A DNA stretch of 64,000 bases from Actinoplanes oblitus (GCF_030252345.1 NZ_CP126980.1:643501-707500), one strand, 5' to 3'. Counted from the stretch's first letter, positions 24,171-42,383 are shown. Numbers and translations: made by a program. Notes: generated from the letters alone by a model not told the origin.

Positions 24171-24890
24171 ATGGCACAGCGCAGCAAGGTCTACCGCGCG
24201 GCGGCGGAGAAGATCGACGCCAACAAGCTCTACGAGCCGAAGGACGCGGTCGCCCTCGCCAAGGAGACCAGCTCCAAGAAGTTCGACGCCACCGTCGAGG
24301 TCGCGATGCGCCTGGGTGTCGACCCGCGCAAGGCCGACCAGATGGTCCGCGGCACCGTCAACCTGCCGCACGGCACCGGTAAGACCGCCCGCGTCATCGT
24401 GTTCGCCCAGGGCGCGAAGGCCGAGGAGGCCGTCGCGGCCGGCGCCGACGAGGTCGGCACCGACGAGCTCGTCGCCCGGATCCAGGGTGGCTGGCTGGAG
24501 TTCGACGCCGCCATCGCGACGCCGGACCAGATGGCCAAGATCGGCCGGATCGCCCGGATCCTCGGCCCGCGTGGCCTCATGCCGAACCCGAAGACCGGCA
24601 CCGTCACCATGGACGTGACCAAGGCCGTCAACGAGATCAAGGGCGGCAAGATCACCTTCCGGGTGGACAAGCACTCGAACCTGCACCTGATCATCGGCAA
24701 GGCGTCGTTCACCGCCGAGCAGCTGGTGGACAACTACGCGGCCGTGCTCGACGAGGTCCTGCGGGCCAAGCCGTCGGCAGCCAAGGGCAAGTACCTGAAG
24801 AAGGTCACCGTCGCCACCACGACGGGCCCGGGCGTCCCGGTCGACCCGAACGTGCAGAAGAACCTGCGCGGCGACGCCACCCAGGCCTGA
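24171..24890 (+). CDS. rplA: 50S ribosomal protein L1
   Basis: A 239-residue L1, the protein of the mobile stalk at the ribosomal E site, and in many bacteria a translational repressor of its own operon. Landmarks: [54 protein letters not shown] and [24 protein letters not shown] lies nine bases before the ATG. Unusually it follows nusG directly, without rplK. A strong terminator with a T-run follows. Confidence 0.97.
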   Translation: MAQRSKVYRAAAEKIDANKLYEPKDAVALAKETSSKKFDATVEVAMRLGVDPRKADQMVRGTVNLPHGTGKTARVIVFAQGAKAEEAVAAGADEVGTDELVARIQGGWLEFDAAIATPDQMAKIGRIARILGPRGLMPNPKTGTVTMDVTKAVNEIKGGKITFRVDKHSNLHLIIGKASFTAEQLVDNYAAVLDEVLRAKPSAAKGKYLKKVTVATTTGPGVPVDPNVQKNLRGDATQA

Positions 24891-24911
24891 TCGCCCGCCA
24901 GCCAGACGACG

Positions 24912-24942
24912 AAGCCCCCGGGGACATCCCCGGGGGCTTTTT
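24912..24942 (+). terminator. Rho-independent terminator of rplA
   Basis: A perfect 12-bp stem (AAGCCCCCGGGG and complement) with a 4-base loop, followed by TTT. Among the clearest classical terminators in the window. Confidence 0.9.
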
Positions 24943-24960
24943 CGTGCGATCCTTGCCGCC

Positions 24961-25752
24961 ATGCGTTTCGACGGCGTCTGGTTCCGGTACGCCCGCCGTG
25001 CGCCCTGGGCGCTGCGCGAGGCGGCCGCCAGTGTCGAGCCCGGGCAGACAGTGGTGGTTCTCGGCCCCAACGGCGCCGGCAAGTCCACCCTGCTCCAGCT
25101 GGCCGCCGGTGTGCTGCGCCCGGTGCGCGGGACGATCCGGGACCGGCCGCGGACCGTCGGCTGGGTTCCCGAGCGCTTCCCGGCCGACCAGCCGTTCACC
25201 GCGCTCGGCTACCTGCGCGCGATGGCCGAGCTGCGGCGTGCCCCGGCGTCCGCTGCCGACGACTGGATCGACCGGCTGGGCCTGACCGAACACACCGGCA
25301 CCCCGCTGCCCGCGCTCTCCAAGGGCACCGCGCAGAAGGTCGGCCTGGCCCAGGCCCTGCTCACCCCACCCGGCCTGCTGGTGCTCGACGAACCGTGGGA
25401 GGGGCTGGACGCGCGAGCCCGTACGCTGATCCCGGACATCGTCGCCGAGATCACCGCAACCGGCGGAGCGGTATTGGTCAGCGACCACCGCGGCGAGATC
25501 GCCGGACTGCCCGAGGCGACCCACTGGTCGGTCGCCGCCGGCGCGCTCCGGGTGGAGACGACCGTCCCGGCCGCTGCGCGACCGGACGCCGACGAGGTGG
25601 TGGTCGAGATCGCGGTGCCCCGCACGGCAGCCGACGACGCGGTGGTCCGGCTCCGCGAGTCAGGTCACCGCGTGCTGGGCGTCCGAGAGATCAAAGACTT
25701 CGCGGTACGCCCGGAGCCGCCGGCCGGCGCTCGGTGGGAGGGCCCCCGATGA
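24961..25752 (+). CDS. ABC transporter ATP-binding protein
   Basis: A 263-residue ATPase: Walker A GPNGAGKST (residues ~36-44), signature LSKGTAQKVGLAQALL (a variant of LSGGQ), Walker B LLVLDEPWEGLD, H-loop SDH. A ~60-residue C-terminal extension follows the ATPase core. The start is 71 bp after the rplA stop, beyond its terminator. The stop overlaps the permease gene start by 4 bp, so the two form one transporter. Substrate unknown. Confidence 0.85.
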   Translation: MRFDGVWFRYARRAPWALREAAASVEPGQTVVVLGPNGAGKSTLLQLAAGVLRPVRGTIRDRPRTVGWVPERFPADQPFTALGYLRAMAELRRAPASAADDWIDRLGLTEHTGTPLPALSKGTAQKVGLAQALLTPPGLLVLDEPWEGLDARARTLIPDIVAEITATGGAVLVSDHRGEIAGLPEATHWSVAAGALRVETTVPAAARPDADEVVVEIAVPRTAADDAVVRLRESGHRVLGVREIKDFAVRPEPPAGARWEGPR

Positions 25753-26447
25753 TCGCCCTGGTGCGCATGCGCCTCGCCGGGTTCTTCCGCGGCGGCCGGG
25801 CACTCGCTCCGCTGATCGCCGTGCTGGTCGTCCTCGGCGTGCTCTACGGCGGCGGTGCCTCGCCGGCCGCCAGCGCCTACGGCTATTCGGCGGCCGCGCT
25901 CTTCCCGATCCTCGCCTGGCTCGCCAAGATCCTGCTCGACACCGAGCCGGACGTGCAGCGCCGCCTGGCCCGCCTCACCGTCGGCCCGGTCCGCGAGGGT
26001 GCCGCCGGCCTGCTCGCCGCCACCCTCGCCGGCGCGGCCGTCTGCGCCGCCGCGATGGTCGCCCCACTGCTGTTCCACGGCATCCGCCCACCGGAACCCG
26101 GCTCCCACGAGGCCTCCCTCGCCGCCGGCGTCCTGCTCGGCGCCCTGGCCCACCTGCTGTCCCTGATCGCCGCGGTATCCCTGGGCGCCCTGTCCGGCCG
26201 AGCCGTCACCCGCCGCGTCCTGCCCGGCGTTGCCGTCCTGGTCACCGGCTCACTCCTGGTCGTCATCCTGGGCCTCACCGGCTCGATCGCCCCATGGCTG
26301 GTCCCTCCCGTGATGGCCACCGCCCGCGCCCTGAACGACGGCAGCACCCCGCCGGTCACCCAGCTCACGCTCCTGACCACCTGGACGGTCACCTGGTCCG
26401 CCGTGGCCCTGACCGGCTACGCCCGCCTGCGCCGGTCCCGCTCCTGA
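25749..26447 (+). CDS. ABC transporter permease subunit (ABC-2-like)
   Basis: A 232-residue protein with about six hydrophobic helices, beginning MIALVRMRLAGFFRGGRALA. It overlaps the ATPase gene by 4 bp (ATGA), which sets the start and shows that it is the membrane partner. Helices such as LAPLIAVLVVLGVLYGGGA and GVLLGALAHLLSLIAAVSLG are evident. No sequence motif identifies the cargo. The stop lies within the first unit of a 35-bp tandem repeat. Confidence 0.7.
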   Translation: MIALVRMRLAGFFRGGRALAPLIAVLVVLGVLYGGGASPAASAYGYSAAALFPILAWLAKILLDTEPDVQRRLARLTVGPVREGAAGLLAATLAGAAVCAAAMVAPLLFHGIRPPEPGSHEASLAAGVLLGALAHLLSLIAAVSLGALSGRAVTRRVLPGVAVLVTGSLLVVILGLTGSIAPWLVPPVMATARALNDGSTPPVTQLTLLTTWTVTWSAVALTGYARLRRSRS

Positions 26448-26575
26448 CCGGTCGTGCCGGCTCGCGCCGTTTCTGCTTCTGACTGGTCGTGCCGGCTCGT
26501 GCCGTTTCTGCTTCTGACCGGTCGTGCCGGCCCATGCCGATTCGGCTCCTGACCGCTCGCGCCGCTTACGCGCCC
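26446..26575 (+). repeat. 35-bp imperfect tandem repeat
   Basis: Units begin GACCGGTCGTGCCGGCTCGC at 26446, 26481, 26516 and 26551, exactly 35 bp apart. The first two differ at few positions; the third and fourth decay, and the fourth is partial. The array starts at the 3' end of the permease gene and runs into the spacer. Confidence 0.75.
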
Positions 26576-26849
26576 GACCGATCGGCGCCTTCGTGCCCGC
26601 CGATCGCGCGCTCGTGGCTCGCCGCTCATAGCCCGCCCACCCAAGGGGTAGCCCCCGCAATCAGTGTGGCCGGGATTGGCCGGCATCAAGAGGCCGGCTG
26701 TGGACAACCCGTAGCTGTGGATTCGCCTTTGAGGCAGATCGCTGGAGCGCTGCTGGCAGGCCCTCGTCGCCCGTTGTCCGGCGATGGTTCTTGAGGCAGT
26801 CGGCGGTGTGCTGGGTTGTCGGCGATATCAGGCTGTGCGGCGGCGGCGA

Positions 26850-27190
26850 GCGGGGGACTGGCTGCACTCCGGGCGCGGGCGGGCGTGTGGCGCTCGGGCT
26901 CGTAGGCGTGCTGGCGGGGTGGACGTGCTTGAGGCGGGCAAGGGCGGTGGGCTGGGCGTGGGCGAGCGTGTGGCGCTCGGGCTCGTAGGCGTGCCGACGG
27001 GGCGGACGCGCTCGGGAGCGGGCAAGGGGGAGGCGGGCTCGGCGCGGGCGGGCGTGTGGCGCTCCGGCTCGCGCGCATGCTGGCGGGCGGACGTGCTCGG
27101 GTCGTGGCAGGCGCGGACGTGCTCGGGTCGGGCTGGAGCCGACGTGCTCAGGGCGGACAGGCGCGGACGTGCTACGGGCCGGCCGCGGGA
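26850..27190 (+). repeat. G-rich imperfect tandem repeats of ~83-86 bp
   Basis: GCGTGTGGCGCTC recurs at 26883, 26966 and 27052, followed by similar sequence (GGGCTCGTAGGCGTG in the first two) and then GCGGACGTGCTCGGG-like blocks, which multiply near 27090-27180. The top strand is strongly G-rich and the bottom C-rich. No convincing gene is seen on either strand between 26448 and 27566; the remainder of this spacer holds the rplJ promoter and leader. Confidence 0.65.
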
Positions 27191-27304
27191 GACGGGCTCG
27201 GTGCGGGCGCGCTCGTGGCGTACCCGAATGGGGTCGGACGAGGCGGGCCTTAAAGCGCGTCGCGGTCCGAACATGGGCGGCGGTGGCGGGGGCCGGTGGG
27301 CGAT

Positions 27305-27334
27305 TTGGTTTTTGGTGGGGTAGCCGCGTACTGT
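27305..27334 (+). promoter_or_regulatory. Candidate promoter of rplJ-rplL
   Basis: TTGGTT, an 18-base spacer and TACTGT. Transcription would begin near 27341, which gives a leader of about 225 bases before rplJ. Confidence 0.4.
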
Positions 27335-27340
27335 TGCTTT

Positions 27341-27565
27341 TCGAAGTTCCACCCATAGACCGCTGGTCGCCGCAGTGGCCGTCGTGAGACGGACGCCGCG
27401 GCCGAAGGTTCCGCAAGAGCGGGCGACCTGCGCAGGGAGAACGGTTCGTGATGTGACGGCGTGCGTTCGCGCGTGCTGGAAATCCGCCCCGTGCCCTGCG
27501 CCGGGGCGTTTTGCTTTTCCGGGCCCTCTCGACCAGTGGCAACGAGCACTGAGGAGAGGAGGGAC
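27341..27565 (+). promoter_or_regulatory. L10-type ribosomal leader with attenuator
   Basis: CGCCCCG (27485-27491) and CGGGGCG (27502-27508) form a stem followed by TTTTG: an intrinsic terminator 53 bases before rplJ. Its loop and 3' flank include CCCTGCGC (27494-27501), which can pair instead with GCGCAGGG (27430-27437). The structures exclude each other, as in the L10 leader family, where L10(L12)4 binding decides attenuation. The 5' part (GACCGCTGGTCGCC, GACCTGCGCAGGGAGA) also resembles that family. Confidence 0.65.
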
Positions 27566-28111
27566 ATGGCGGACAAGCCGGTCCGGGCCGACAAGGCCAC
27601 GGCCGTCGCCGAGCTGACGGAGAACTTCCGTGGTTCGACGGCCACCGTGTTGACCGAATACCGCGGCCTCACCGTCAAGCAGCTCACCGAGCTGCGGCGG
27701 GCGCTGGGCCAGCAGGCCAAGTACTCCGTCGCCAAGAACACGCTGGCGAAGCGTGCTGCTGGCGACGCGGGCATCGAGGGCCTCGACGCACTGTTCACCG
27801 GTCCTACCGCGCTCGCCTTCGTGAGCGGTGACGTGGTCGAGGCGGCCAAGGGCCTTCGTGCCTTCGCCAAGGCCAACCCCGCTCTCGTCATCAAGGGCGG
27901 CGTCTTCGAGGGCAAGGCCCTCAGCGCCGACGAGGTCAACAAGCTTGCCGACCTCGAGTCCCGTGAGGTGCTGCTGGCCAAGCTGGCCGGCGCCATGAAG
28001 GGCAACCTGACCAAGGCGGCCGGTCTGTTCCAGGCCCCGCTTGCTCAGGTGGCTCGCCTCGGGGCGGCCCTGCAGGAGAAGCGCGAGAAGGAAGGTGCCG
28101 CGGAGGCCTGA
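27566..28111 (+). CDS. rplJ: 50S ribosomal protein L10
   Basis: A 181-residue L10, base of the ribosomal stalk that carries L7/L12 dimers. Landmarks: [50 protein letters not shown], and the C-terminal helix region [20 protein letters not shown] that holds L12. The ATG at 27566 has GAGGAGAGGAGG just upstream. It is probably controlled by the attenuator in its leader. rplL follows 58 bp downstream. Confidence 0.97.
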   Translation: MADKPVRADKATAVAELTENFRGSTATVLTEYRGLTVKQLTELRRALGQQAKYSVAKNTLAKRAAGDAGIEGLDALFTGPTALAFVSGDVVEAAKGLRAFAKANPALVIKGGVFEGKALSADEVNKLADLESREVLLAKLAGAMKGNLTKAAGLFQAPLAQVARLGAALQEKREKEGAAEA

Positions 28112-28169
28112 TCTGGCCTTGCGGTGCCCACGCACGTTCTACATCAGAAGCTAGGAAAGGTTGCCTAAC

Positions 28170-28556
28170 ATGGCGAAGCTCAGCACCGAGGACCTGCTCG
28201 AGGCGTTCAAGGAGATGACGCTGATCGAGCTCTCCGAGTTCGTGAAGCAGTTCGAGGAGACCTTCGAGGTCACCGCCGCTGCTCCGGTCGCGATCGCGGC
28301 CGGCCCGGCTGCCGGTGGCGCTGCTGCCGAGGCTGCTGTCGAGCAGGACTCCTTCGACGTCGTTCTGGAGAGCGACGGCGGCAAGAAGATCCAGGTCATC
28401 AAGGTCGTGCGTGAGCTGACCGGCCTGGGCCTGAAGGAGGCCAAGGACACCGTCGAGGGCGCGCCGAAGGCGATCCTCGAGGGCGTCAACAAGGAGAAGG
28501 CCGAGGCCGCCAAGGCCAAGCTCGAGGGCGAAGGCGCCAAGGTCACCCTCAAGTGA
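28170..28556 (+). CDS. rplL: 50S ribosomal protein L7/L12
   Basis: A 128-residue L12, the stalk protein that recruits translation GTPases. N-terminal dimerisation region [20 protein letters not shown], an Ala-rich hinge around residues 40-60, and the C-terminal domain with [20 protein letters not shown] and [13 protein letters not shown]. The ATG at 28170 follows AGGAAAGG; an in-frame TTG three codons earlier is less likely. A double hairpin follows. Confidence 0.97.
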   Translation: MAKLSTEDLLEAFKEMTLIELSEFVKQFEETFEVTAAAPVAIAAGPAAGGAAAEAAVEQDSFDVVLESDGGKKIQVIKVVRELTGLGLKEAKDTVEGAPKAILEGVNKEKAEAAKAKLEGEGAKVTLK

Positions 28557-28559
28557 CCT

Positions 28560-28615
28560 AACGCTCCTCAGCGTTTTTCTTCGATGGCGGAGATCCGACT
28601 CGGGTCTCCGCCATC
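28560..28615 (+). terminator. Double hairpin after rplL
   Basis: AACGCT-CCTC-AGCGTT followed by TTTC (28560-28578) is a small intrinsic terminator. Directly after it, GATGGCGGAGA and its complement (28583-28593, 28605-28615), extended inward by CCG/CGG, make a ~15-bp hairpin. Confidence 0.75.
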
Positions 28616-29156
28616 GGCGTTCTCCCGGACATCGGACCTGGTCAGCAGCGCGTGTTCGGGCTGCTACCGGGGCGGGTGACAAAGCATCACAAAGCTCGCC
28701 ATCCATGCAGTAAGGTCGCTTTGGTGCGGCGACCGGGCGACCGTGTCCGTCCGACCCGCGGCACAGCCCTTGACTGTGTGTCCCCTGACAGGCACGCTGA
28801 TGGCAGCAAGTTTCCGCGCTTGCGACAGCCGCCCCGTGGGTAATCGGTTGACTCGATGACCACGAACCGGCACCCGAGGAAGATGCGCCGCGTTTCTTGA
28901 GCGGCCCCGGCCACGGCGTTGACCACGATGATGCAGGTCAGCGGTGCTGGGGACTCGTTCCGCAGGCCACTTCGTGGTGTGGGCTGGACAGCGGTTAGCC
29001 AAGCGGCTACACTGCTAGTTTGCGCTGCCTTCTGTCTTGACGCCTGTCGTTGTATCCATGTCTATGGATGTCGACGGGTGTCTTTTGGAGTGCACGCAGA
29101 CCAGTTGCATCAGCAACTCAGCCGCATAGCAGCACCGGTCCTCGGAAGGACGCATC
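28616..29156 (+). promoter_or_regulatory. rpoB upstream region and leader
   Basis: A 541-bp region with no convincing gene. It contains the rpoB promoter near 28985 and then a ~135-base leader with GCTAGTTTGCGCTGCCTTCTG just past the -10 hexamer. I recall very similar wording upstream of rpoB in streptomycetes and mycobacteria, but could not check. A second TTGACT at about 28769 may belong to another promoter. Confidence 0.55.
28985..29013 (+). promoter_or_regulatory. rpoB promoter
   Basis: TGGACA, a 17-base spacer and TACACT, about 144 bases before the rpoB start. Near-ideal spacing and a good -10 hexamer. Confidence 0.7.
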
Positions 29157-32597
<3,441 letters not shown>

Positions 32598-32697
32598 CGG
32601 AGAGCGTCCCCGGTCGGTCCCGCGATTACCGGACCGGCCGGGGCGCCCCCGCCGGCCTTGAATTCACCCGAGCAACGAAACACGAGGGATAGTCCAA

Positions 32698-36588
<3,891 letters not shown>

Positions 36589-36655
36589 CGCCGTACCGGA
36601 AAGGGCCGACGCCGTCCGTAAGAGGCTGAGGCCGTACCGGAAAAGCTGTGTTCGT

Positions 36656-36688
36656 CTGGGGTGGTCGCGCATCGCGCGGCCGCCCCAG
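36656..36688 (+). terminator. Terminator of the rpoB-rpoC operon
   Basis: A 15-bp stem with two G-U pairs (36656-36670 with 36674-36688) and an ATC loop. Before it, GGCCGTACCGGAAA-like sequence occurs twice (36590-36604 and 36630-36644). Confidence 0.7.
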
Positions 36689-36709
36689 CGGCGCTTCTAG
36701 GATGTACGG

Positions 36710-37054
36710 GTGAGCGCTGAAGCCGTGCCTGCCCGCCATCCGCTGGACCCGGAGCCCGCGTCCTCGACGAAGGCCCGGGCCGTCTTCGCGCTCGGCCTGG
36801 TCGGCCTGCTGACGGGTCCGCTGGTCGGCGGAGTGATCCCGGCCACGATCGCCCTGGTGCTGGCCCGGCAGACCGCCCGCGAGGCGTTCGCCGCCGGCGG
36901 CTACCTGACCGGGGGCCGGTGGATCCAGCGCGGCCGCAAGCTGGCCTGGGCGGGGCTGGTGCTGGCGCTGGTCACCCTGGTGGTGGCCGGGATCGCCGGG
37001 CTGCTGCACCTGGCCGCGGCGCCGGGTCCGGATTTCGCGCCGGGGACCGACTAG
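36710..37054 (+). CDS. Small membrane protein (DUF4190-like)
   Basis: A 114-residue protein with a soluble N-terminal 20 residues and two long hydrophobic segments: AVFALGLVGLLTGPLVGGVIP and then KLAWAGLVLALVTLVVAGIAG. Between them is a basic loop with GGYLTGGRWIQRGRK. The pattern resembles DUF4190-type membrane domains. GTG start at 36710, 22 bp after the rpoC terminator. The next gene encodes a similar-looking protein. Function unknown. Confidence 0.6.
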   Translation: MSAEAVPARHPLDPEPASSTKARAVFALGLVGLLTGPLVGGVIPATIALVLARQTAREAFAAGGYLTGGRWIQRGRKLAWAGLVLALVTLVVAGIAGLLHLAAAPGPDFAPGTD

Positions 37055-37097
37055 ATCGCCCCACGGCCCGGGCTGCGCCACGGCTCGTCCGGGTGAC

Positions 37098-37571
37098 ATG
37101 CTTCTGCACATGATGCAGCCGCCGCCCCCGCCCTACGGACCGCCGCCATACGGCCCGCCGGTGCCGCCGCAGCCGGCCAGCGGCTGGGAGGCGGAACGGG
37201 TGGACGTGGTGGGCGGGACCGGGTTCGGCCTGGTCCAGCTGCGTGTCGTACCGATCACCTCGGGTCTGGCGATCGGCGGCCTGGCCGCCGGCATCGGCTC
37301 GATCTTCGTCTCGATCCTGGTGATCTGTTTCGGCGTCGGCGGCGCGGGTAGCTGGGTGGCCGGCGCTTTCACGCTGCTCAGCGTTCTGGCCGGTGGGGGA
37401 GCGGTGACCGCGTCGCTGATCGCGATGCGGCAGATCCGGCGCTCCGGCGCGCCGGGCCGGGTACGGTTCACCGGTCGGGGACTGGCGATCGCCGGGATCT
37501 CCTGCGGCGGCGCGGGCGCGGGAATATCGCTCCTCGCGTTGGTGCTGGGATTGGTGTTACACGCTTCATGA
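37098..37571 (+). CDS. Proline-rich membrane protein (DUF4190-like)
   Basis: Up to 157 residues. The start is one of three in-frame ATGs (37098, 37110, 37113). It opens with a Pro-rich stretch (MQPPPPPYGPPPYGPPVPPQ). Two helical pairs follow: SGLAIGGLAAGIGSIFVSIL, and later GLAIAGISCGGAGAGISLLA. The Pro/Tyr/Gly-rich cytoplasmic tail plus hydrophobic block is a common actinobacterial layout. A hairpin follows the stop without a gap. Function unknown. Confidence 0.6.
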   Translation: MLLHMMQPPPPPYGPPPYGPPVPPQPASGWEAERVDVVGGTGFGLVQLRVVPITSGLAIGGLAAGIGSIFVSILVICFGVGGAGSWVAGAFTLLSVLAGGGAVTASLIAMRQIRRSGAPGRVRFTGRGLAIAGISCGGAGAGISLLALVLGLVLHAS

Positions 37572-37598
37572 CGGTGCCGGCGCCGGGATCCGGCACCG
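37572..37598 (+). terminator. Hairpin after the membrane protein genes
   Basis: CGGTGCCGG and CCGGCACCG form a 9-bp stem around a 9-base loop, directly after the stop codon. No T-run. Confidence 0.5.
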
Positions 37599-37683
37599 CG
37601 GCATTGCCGCGCTGGAGCACCCGGTACACTGGTATACGGAGATGTCCATCGTGGGAGCCCAGGTCTAATCTGACTGGTTCATT

Positions 37684-37712
37684 TTGACCTGGGTGCTTGA
37701 GGTGGGTACTCT
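37684..37712 (+). promoter_or_regulatory. str operon promoter
   Basis: TTGACC, a 17-base spacer and TACTCT. Transcription would start near 37719, leaving a ~277-base leader before rpsL. The whole 37572-37995 gap holds only this promoter, hairpins (for example ACGCGTGAAT/ATTCACGCGC around 37848-37864) and the shared motif at 37883. Confidence 0.65.
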
Positions 37713-37882
37713 TTCCCCTCGTGCCCGGGCTCGCCCGGGCAACTCGTGCGTGCACCCGAATCGGAACGTACGACGGGTAAAGCCGCACGACGGGCAGGGT
37801 TCGGCATGAACCCTTGTCCTGACACAAAGACAAGACCCGGGACGCGTGAATCATTCACGCGCGACGGGACCGTGAGCCGGAC

Positions 37883-37900
37883 GACACGCCCGACCGCGGG
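37883..37900 (+). promoter_or_regulatory. Shared 18-base leader motif, rpsL copy
   Basis: GACACGCCCGACCGCGGG, identical to 42600-42617 before rpsJ and differing by one base from 56133-56150 before infA. It ends 95 bases before the rpsL start. Confidence 0.6.
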
Positions 37901-37995
37901 TGCGGGACACTCCCTCCCGGGAGGGCCCTACACACAAGGCAGAAAACTCGGTGCGGCCGTAAACAGGAAGCGGCCGAAGGGAGCGGAGAAACCCG

Positions 37996-38370
37996 GTGCC
38001 CACGATCCAGCAGCTGGTCCGCAAGGGCCGCCAGGCGAAGACGACCAAGACGAAGACGCCGGCACTGAAGGGAAGCCCTCAGCGGCGCGGCGTGTGTACC
38101 CGCGTGTACACCACCACCCCCAAGAAGCCGAACTCTGCGCTGCGCAAGGTCGCTCGCGTGAAGCTGAGCAGCCAGATCGAGGTCACGGCGTACATCCCGG
38201 GCGTCGGCCACAACCTGCAGGAGCACTCGATCGTGCTCGTGCGTGGCGGCCGTGTGAAGGACCTGCCCGGCGTCCGCTACAAGATCGTCCGCGGTTCGCT
38301 CGACACCCAGGGTGTGCGTAACCGCAAGCAGGCCCGCAGCCGTTACGGCGCGAAGAAGGAGAAGAGCTGA
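37996..38370 (+). CDS. rpsL: 30S ribosomal protein S12
   Basis: A 124-residue S12, part of the decoding centre. [19 protein letters not shown] contains Lys43, and [17 protein letters not shown] contains Lys88; both keep the streptomycin-sensitive residue. [11 protein letters not shown] follows the GTG start, with AAGGGAGCGGAG upstream. First gene of the str operon; rpsG follows 1 bp after its stop. Confidence 0.98.
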   Translation: MPTIQQLVRKGRQAKTTKTKTPALKGSPQRRGVCTRVYTTTPKKPNSALRKVARVKLSSQIEVTAYIPGVGHNLQEHSIVLVRGGRVKDLPGVRYKIVRGSLDTQGVRNRKQARSRYGAKKEKS

Positions 38371-38371
38371 C

Positions 38372-38842
38372 ATGCCGCGTAAGGGCCCCGCTCCGCGTCA
38401 CCCGGTGGTCGCTGACCCGGTGTACAACTCCCCGCTGGTCACCCAGCTGGTGAACAAGATCCTCATCGGTGGCAAGCGTCAGCTCGCCGAGCGCATCGTG
38501 TACGGCGCCCTGGAGGGCTGCCGTGAGAAGAGCGGCACCGACCCGGTGGTCATCCTCAAGCGCGCGATGGACAACGTGAAGCCGACCCTCGAGGTCCGCA
38601 GCCGCCGCGTCGGTGGCGCGACCTACCAGGTGCCGGTCGAGGTGCGGACCCCGCGCCAGACCACCCTCGGTCTGCGCTGGCTGGTCCAGTACTCCAAGGC
38701 CCGCCGTGAGAAGACCATGATCGAGCGGCTGCAGAACGAGCTGCTCGACGCCAGCAACGGCCTCGGCGCCGCGGTGAAGCGTCGCGAGGACACCCACAAG
38801 ATGGCGGAGTCCAACAAGGCCTTCGCGCACTACCGCTGGTAA
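38372..38842 (+). CDS. rpsG: 30S ribosomal protein S7
   Basis: A 156-residue S7, primary 16S rRNA binder of the small-subunit head. [20 protein letters not shown], then [20 protein letters not shown], and the C-terminal [20 protein letters not shown] are typical. The ATG at 38372 overlaps nothing but follows the rpsL stop by one base, with AGGAGAAG in the end of rpsL as ribosome site. A hairpin lies before fusA. Confidence 0.98.
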   Translation: MPRKGPAPRHPVVADPVYNSPLVTQLVNKILIGGKRQLAERIVYGALEGCREKSGTDPVVILKRAMDNVKPTLEVRSRRVGGATYQVPVEVRTPRQTTLGLRWLVQYSKARREKTMIERLQNELLDASNGLGAAVKRREDTHKMAESNKAFAHYRW

Positions 38843-38854
38843 GACCCTGCTGCG

Positions 38855-38874
38855 GGCCCGGCATCCGCCGGGCC
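38855..38874 (+). other. Hairpin between rpsG and fusA
   Basis: GGCCCGGC-ATCC-GCCGGGCC, a perfect 8-bp stem with a 4-base loop. No T-run; more likely an mRNA-processing or stability element than a full terminator. Confidence 0.45.
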
Positions 38875-38920
38875 ACGGCAGTCGTACCGGTCCACGAGAC
38901 GACGACGAAGAAAAGTAGGG

Positions 38921-41023
<2,103 letters not shown>

Positions 41024-41032
41024 CGCGTTGAG

Positions 41033-41063
41033 GCACGTGCGGTCCGTCGAGGACCGCACGTGC
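41033..41063 (+). other. Hairpin between fusA and tuf
   Basis: A perfect 13-bp inverted repeat (GCACGTGCGGTCC and complement) with a GTCGA loop, 9 bases after the fusA stop. It could partially terminate or mark an RNA-processing site that lets tuf be expressed at a different level. Confidence 0.55.
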
Positions 41064-41141
41064 ACGAGCAGTCGACAGAGTCCTGAGCGCCTTATCGGCG
41101 TGCCGGGCGAAAAGTAATGATCAGTCCACAGGAGGACACCA

Positions 41142-42335
41142 GTGGCGAAGGCGAAGTTCGAGCGGACTAAGCCGCACGTCAACATCGGCACCATTGGTCA
41201 CATCGACCACGGTAAGACGACGCTGACTGCGGCCATCACCAAGGTCCTGCACGACGAGTTCCCCGAGCTGAACCCGTACACCCCGTTCGACGAGATCGAC
41301 AAGGCGCCGGAGGAGAAGGCTCGTGGTATCACGATCTCCATCGCGCACGTCGAGTACCAGACCGCGGCGCGTCACTACGCGCACGTGGACTGCCCCGGCC
41401 ACGCCGACTACATCAAGAACATGATCACCGGTGCCGCCCAGATGGACGGCGCGATCCTGGTCGTGGCCGCCACCGACGGCCCGATGCCGCAGACCAAGGA
41501 GCACGTCCTCCTGGCCCGCCAGGTCGGCGTTCCGTACATCGTCGTCGCCCTGAACAAGAGCGACATGGTCGAGGACGAGGAGCTCCTGGAGCTCGTCGAG
41601 CTCGAGGTCCGCGAGCTGCTGAGCACCTACGAGTTCCCGGGCGACGACCTGCCGGTCGTGCGCGTGTCGGCGCTCAAGGCGCTCGAGGGCGACCCGGAGT
41701 GGACCGGCAAGCTCATGGAGCTGATGAACGCGGTCGACACCGCGATCCCGCAGCCCGAGCGTGAGACCGAGAAGCCGTTCCTCATGCCGATCGAGGACGT
41801 CTTCACGATCACCGGTCGTGGCACCGTGGTGACCGGTCGCGCCGAGCGCGGCATCCTCAAGCCGAACGAGGAGGTCGAGATCGTCGGTATCCGCGAGAAG
41901 TCGACCAAGACCGTTTGCACCGGCATCGAGATGTTCCGCAAGCTGCTCGACGAGGCCCGCGCGGGTGAGAACGTCGGTCTGCTGCTCCGCGGCATCAAGC
42001 GCGAGGACGTCGAGCGCGGCATGGTCGTCGTGAAGCCGGGCACCACGACTCCGCACACGGAGTTCGAGGGCCAGGTCTACATCCTCTCGAAGGAGGAGGG
42101 TGGCCGGCACACCCCGTTCTTCCAGAACTACCGGCCGCAGTTCTACTTCCGTACCACGGACGTCACCGGCGTCGTCACGCTGCCCGAGGGCACCGAGATG
42201 GTCATGCCGGGCGACTCCACCTCGATGGCCGTGAAGCTGATCCAGCCGATCGCCATGGAGCAGGGCCTGAAGTTCGCGATCCGTGAGGGTGGCCGCACCG
42301 TCGGCGCCGGCACGGTCACGAAGATCATCAAGTGA
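41142..42335 (+). CDS. tuf: Elongation factor Tu
   Basis: A 397-residue EF-Tu, the GTPase that delivers aminoacyl-t[48 protein letters not shown] and NKSDMV form the G site. [15 protein letters not shown] and [20 protein letters not shown] close domain III. Residues at known kirromycin- and GE2270-sensitive positions that I could align by eye look standard. GTG start after CAGGAGGACACCA. It ends the str operon with a strong terminator. Confidence 0.98.
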   Translation: MAKAKFERTKPHVNIGTIGHIDHGKTTLTAAITKVLHDEFPELNPYTPFDEIDKAPEEKARGITISIAHVEYQTAARHYAHVDCPGHADYIKNMITGAAQMDGAILVVAATDGPMPQTKEHVLLARQVGVPYIVVALNKSDMVEDEELLELVELEVRELLSTYEFPGDDLPVVRVSALKALEGDPEWTGKLMELMNAVDTAIPQPERETEKPFLMPIEDVFTITGRGTVVTGRAERGILKPNEEVEIVGIREKSTKTVCTGIEMFRKLLDEARAGENVGLLLRGIKREDVERGMVVVKPGTTTPHTEFEGQVYILSKEEGGRHTPFFQNYRPQFYFRTTDVTGVVTLPEGTEMVMPGDSTSMAVKLIQPIAMEQGLKFAIREGGRTVGAGTVTKIIK

Positions 42336-42339
42336 TTTT

Positions 42340-42369
42340 GAGGGGTGTTCACTTCGGTGAACACCCCTC
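42340..42369 (+). terminator. Terminator of the str operon
   Basis: A perfect 13-bp stem (GAGGGGTGTTCAC and complement) capped by a TTCG tetraloop, 5 bases after the tuf stop. Confidence 0.85.
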
Positions 42370-42383
42370 GTTGGTGACCCCGA

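Noticed and set aside
26840..27200. Possible CRISPR array
   Set aside because: Repeats are imperfect, of irregular 83-86-bp period, have no unique spacers, and no cas genes are near.
26661..27542. A 293-codon Pro/Arg/His/Ala-rich minus-strand frame upstream of rplJ
   Set aside because: The protein repeats simply reflect the DNA tandem repeats, there is no ribosome site or domain, and a + strand frame (26784-27323) is equally open.
28652..28843. A 63-codon frame between rplL and rpoB
   Set aside because: No ribosome site, no recognisable family, and it lies in the rpoB upstream control region.
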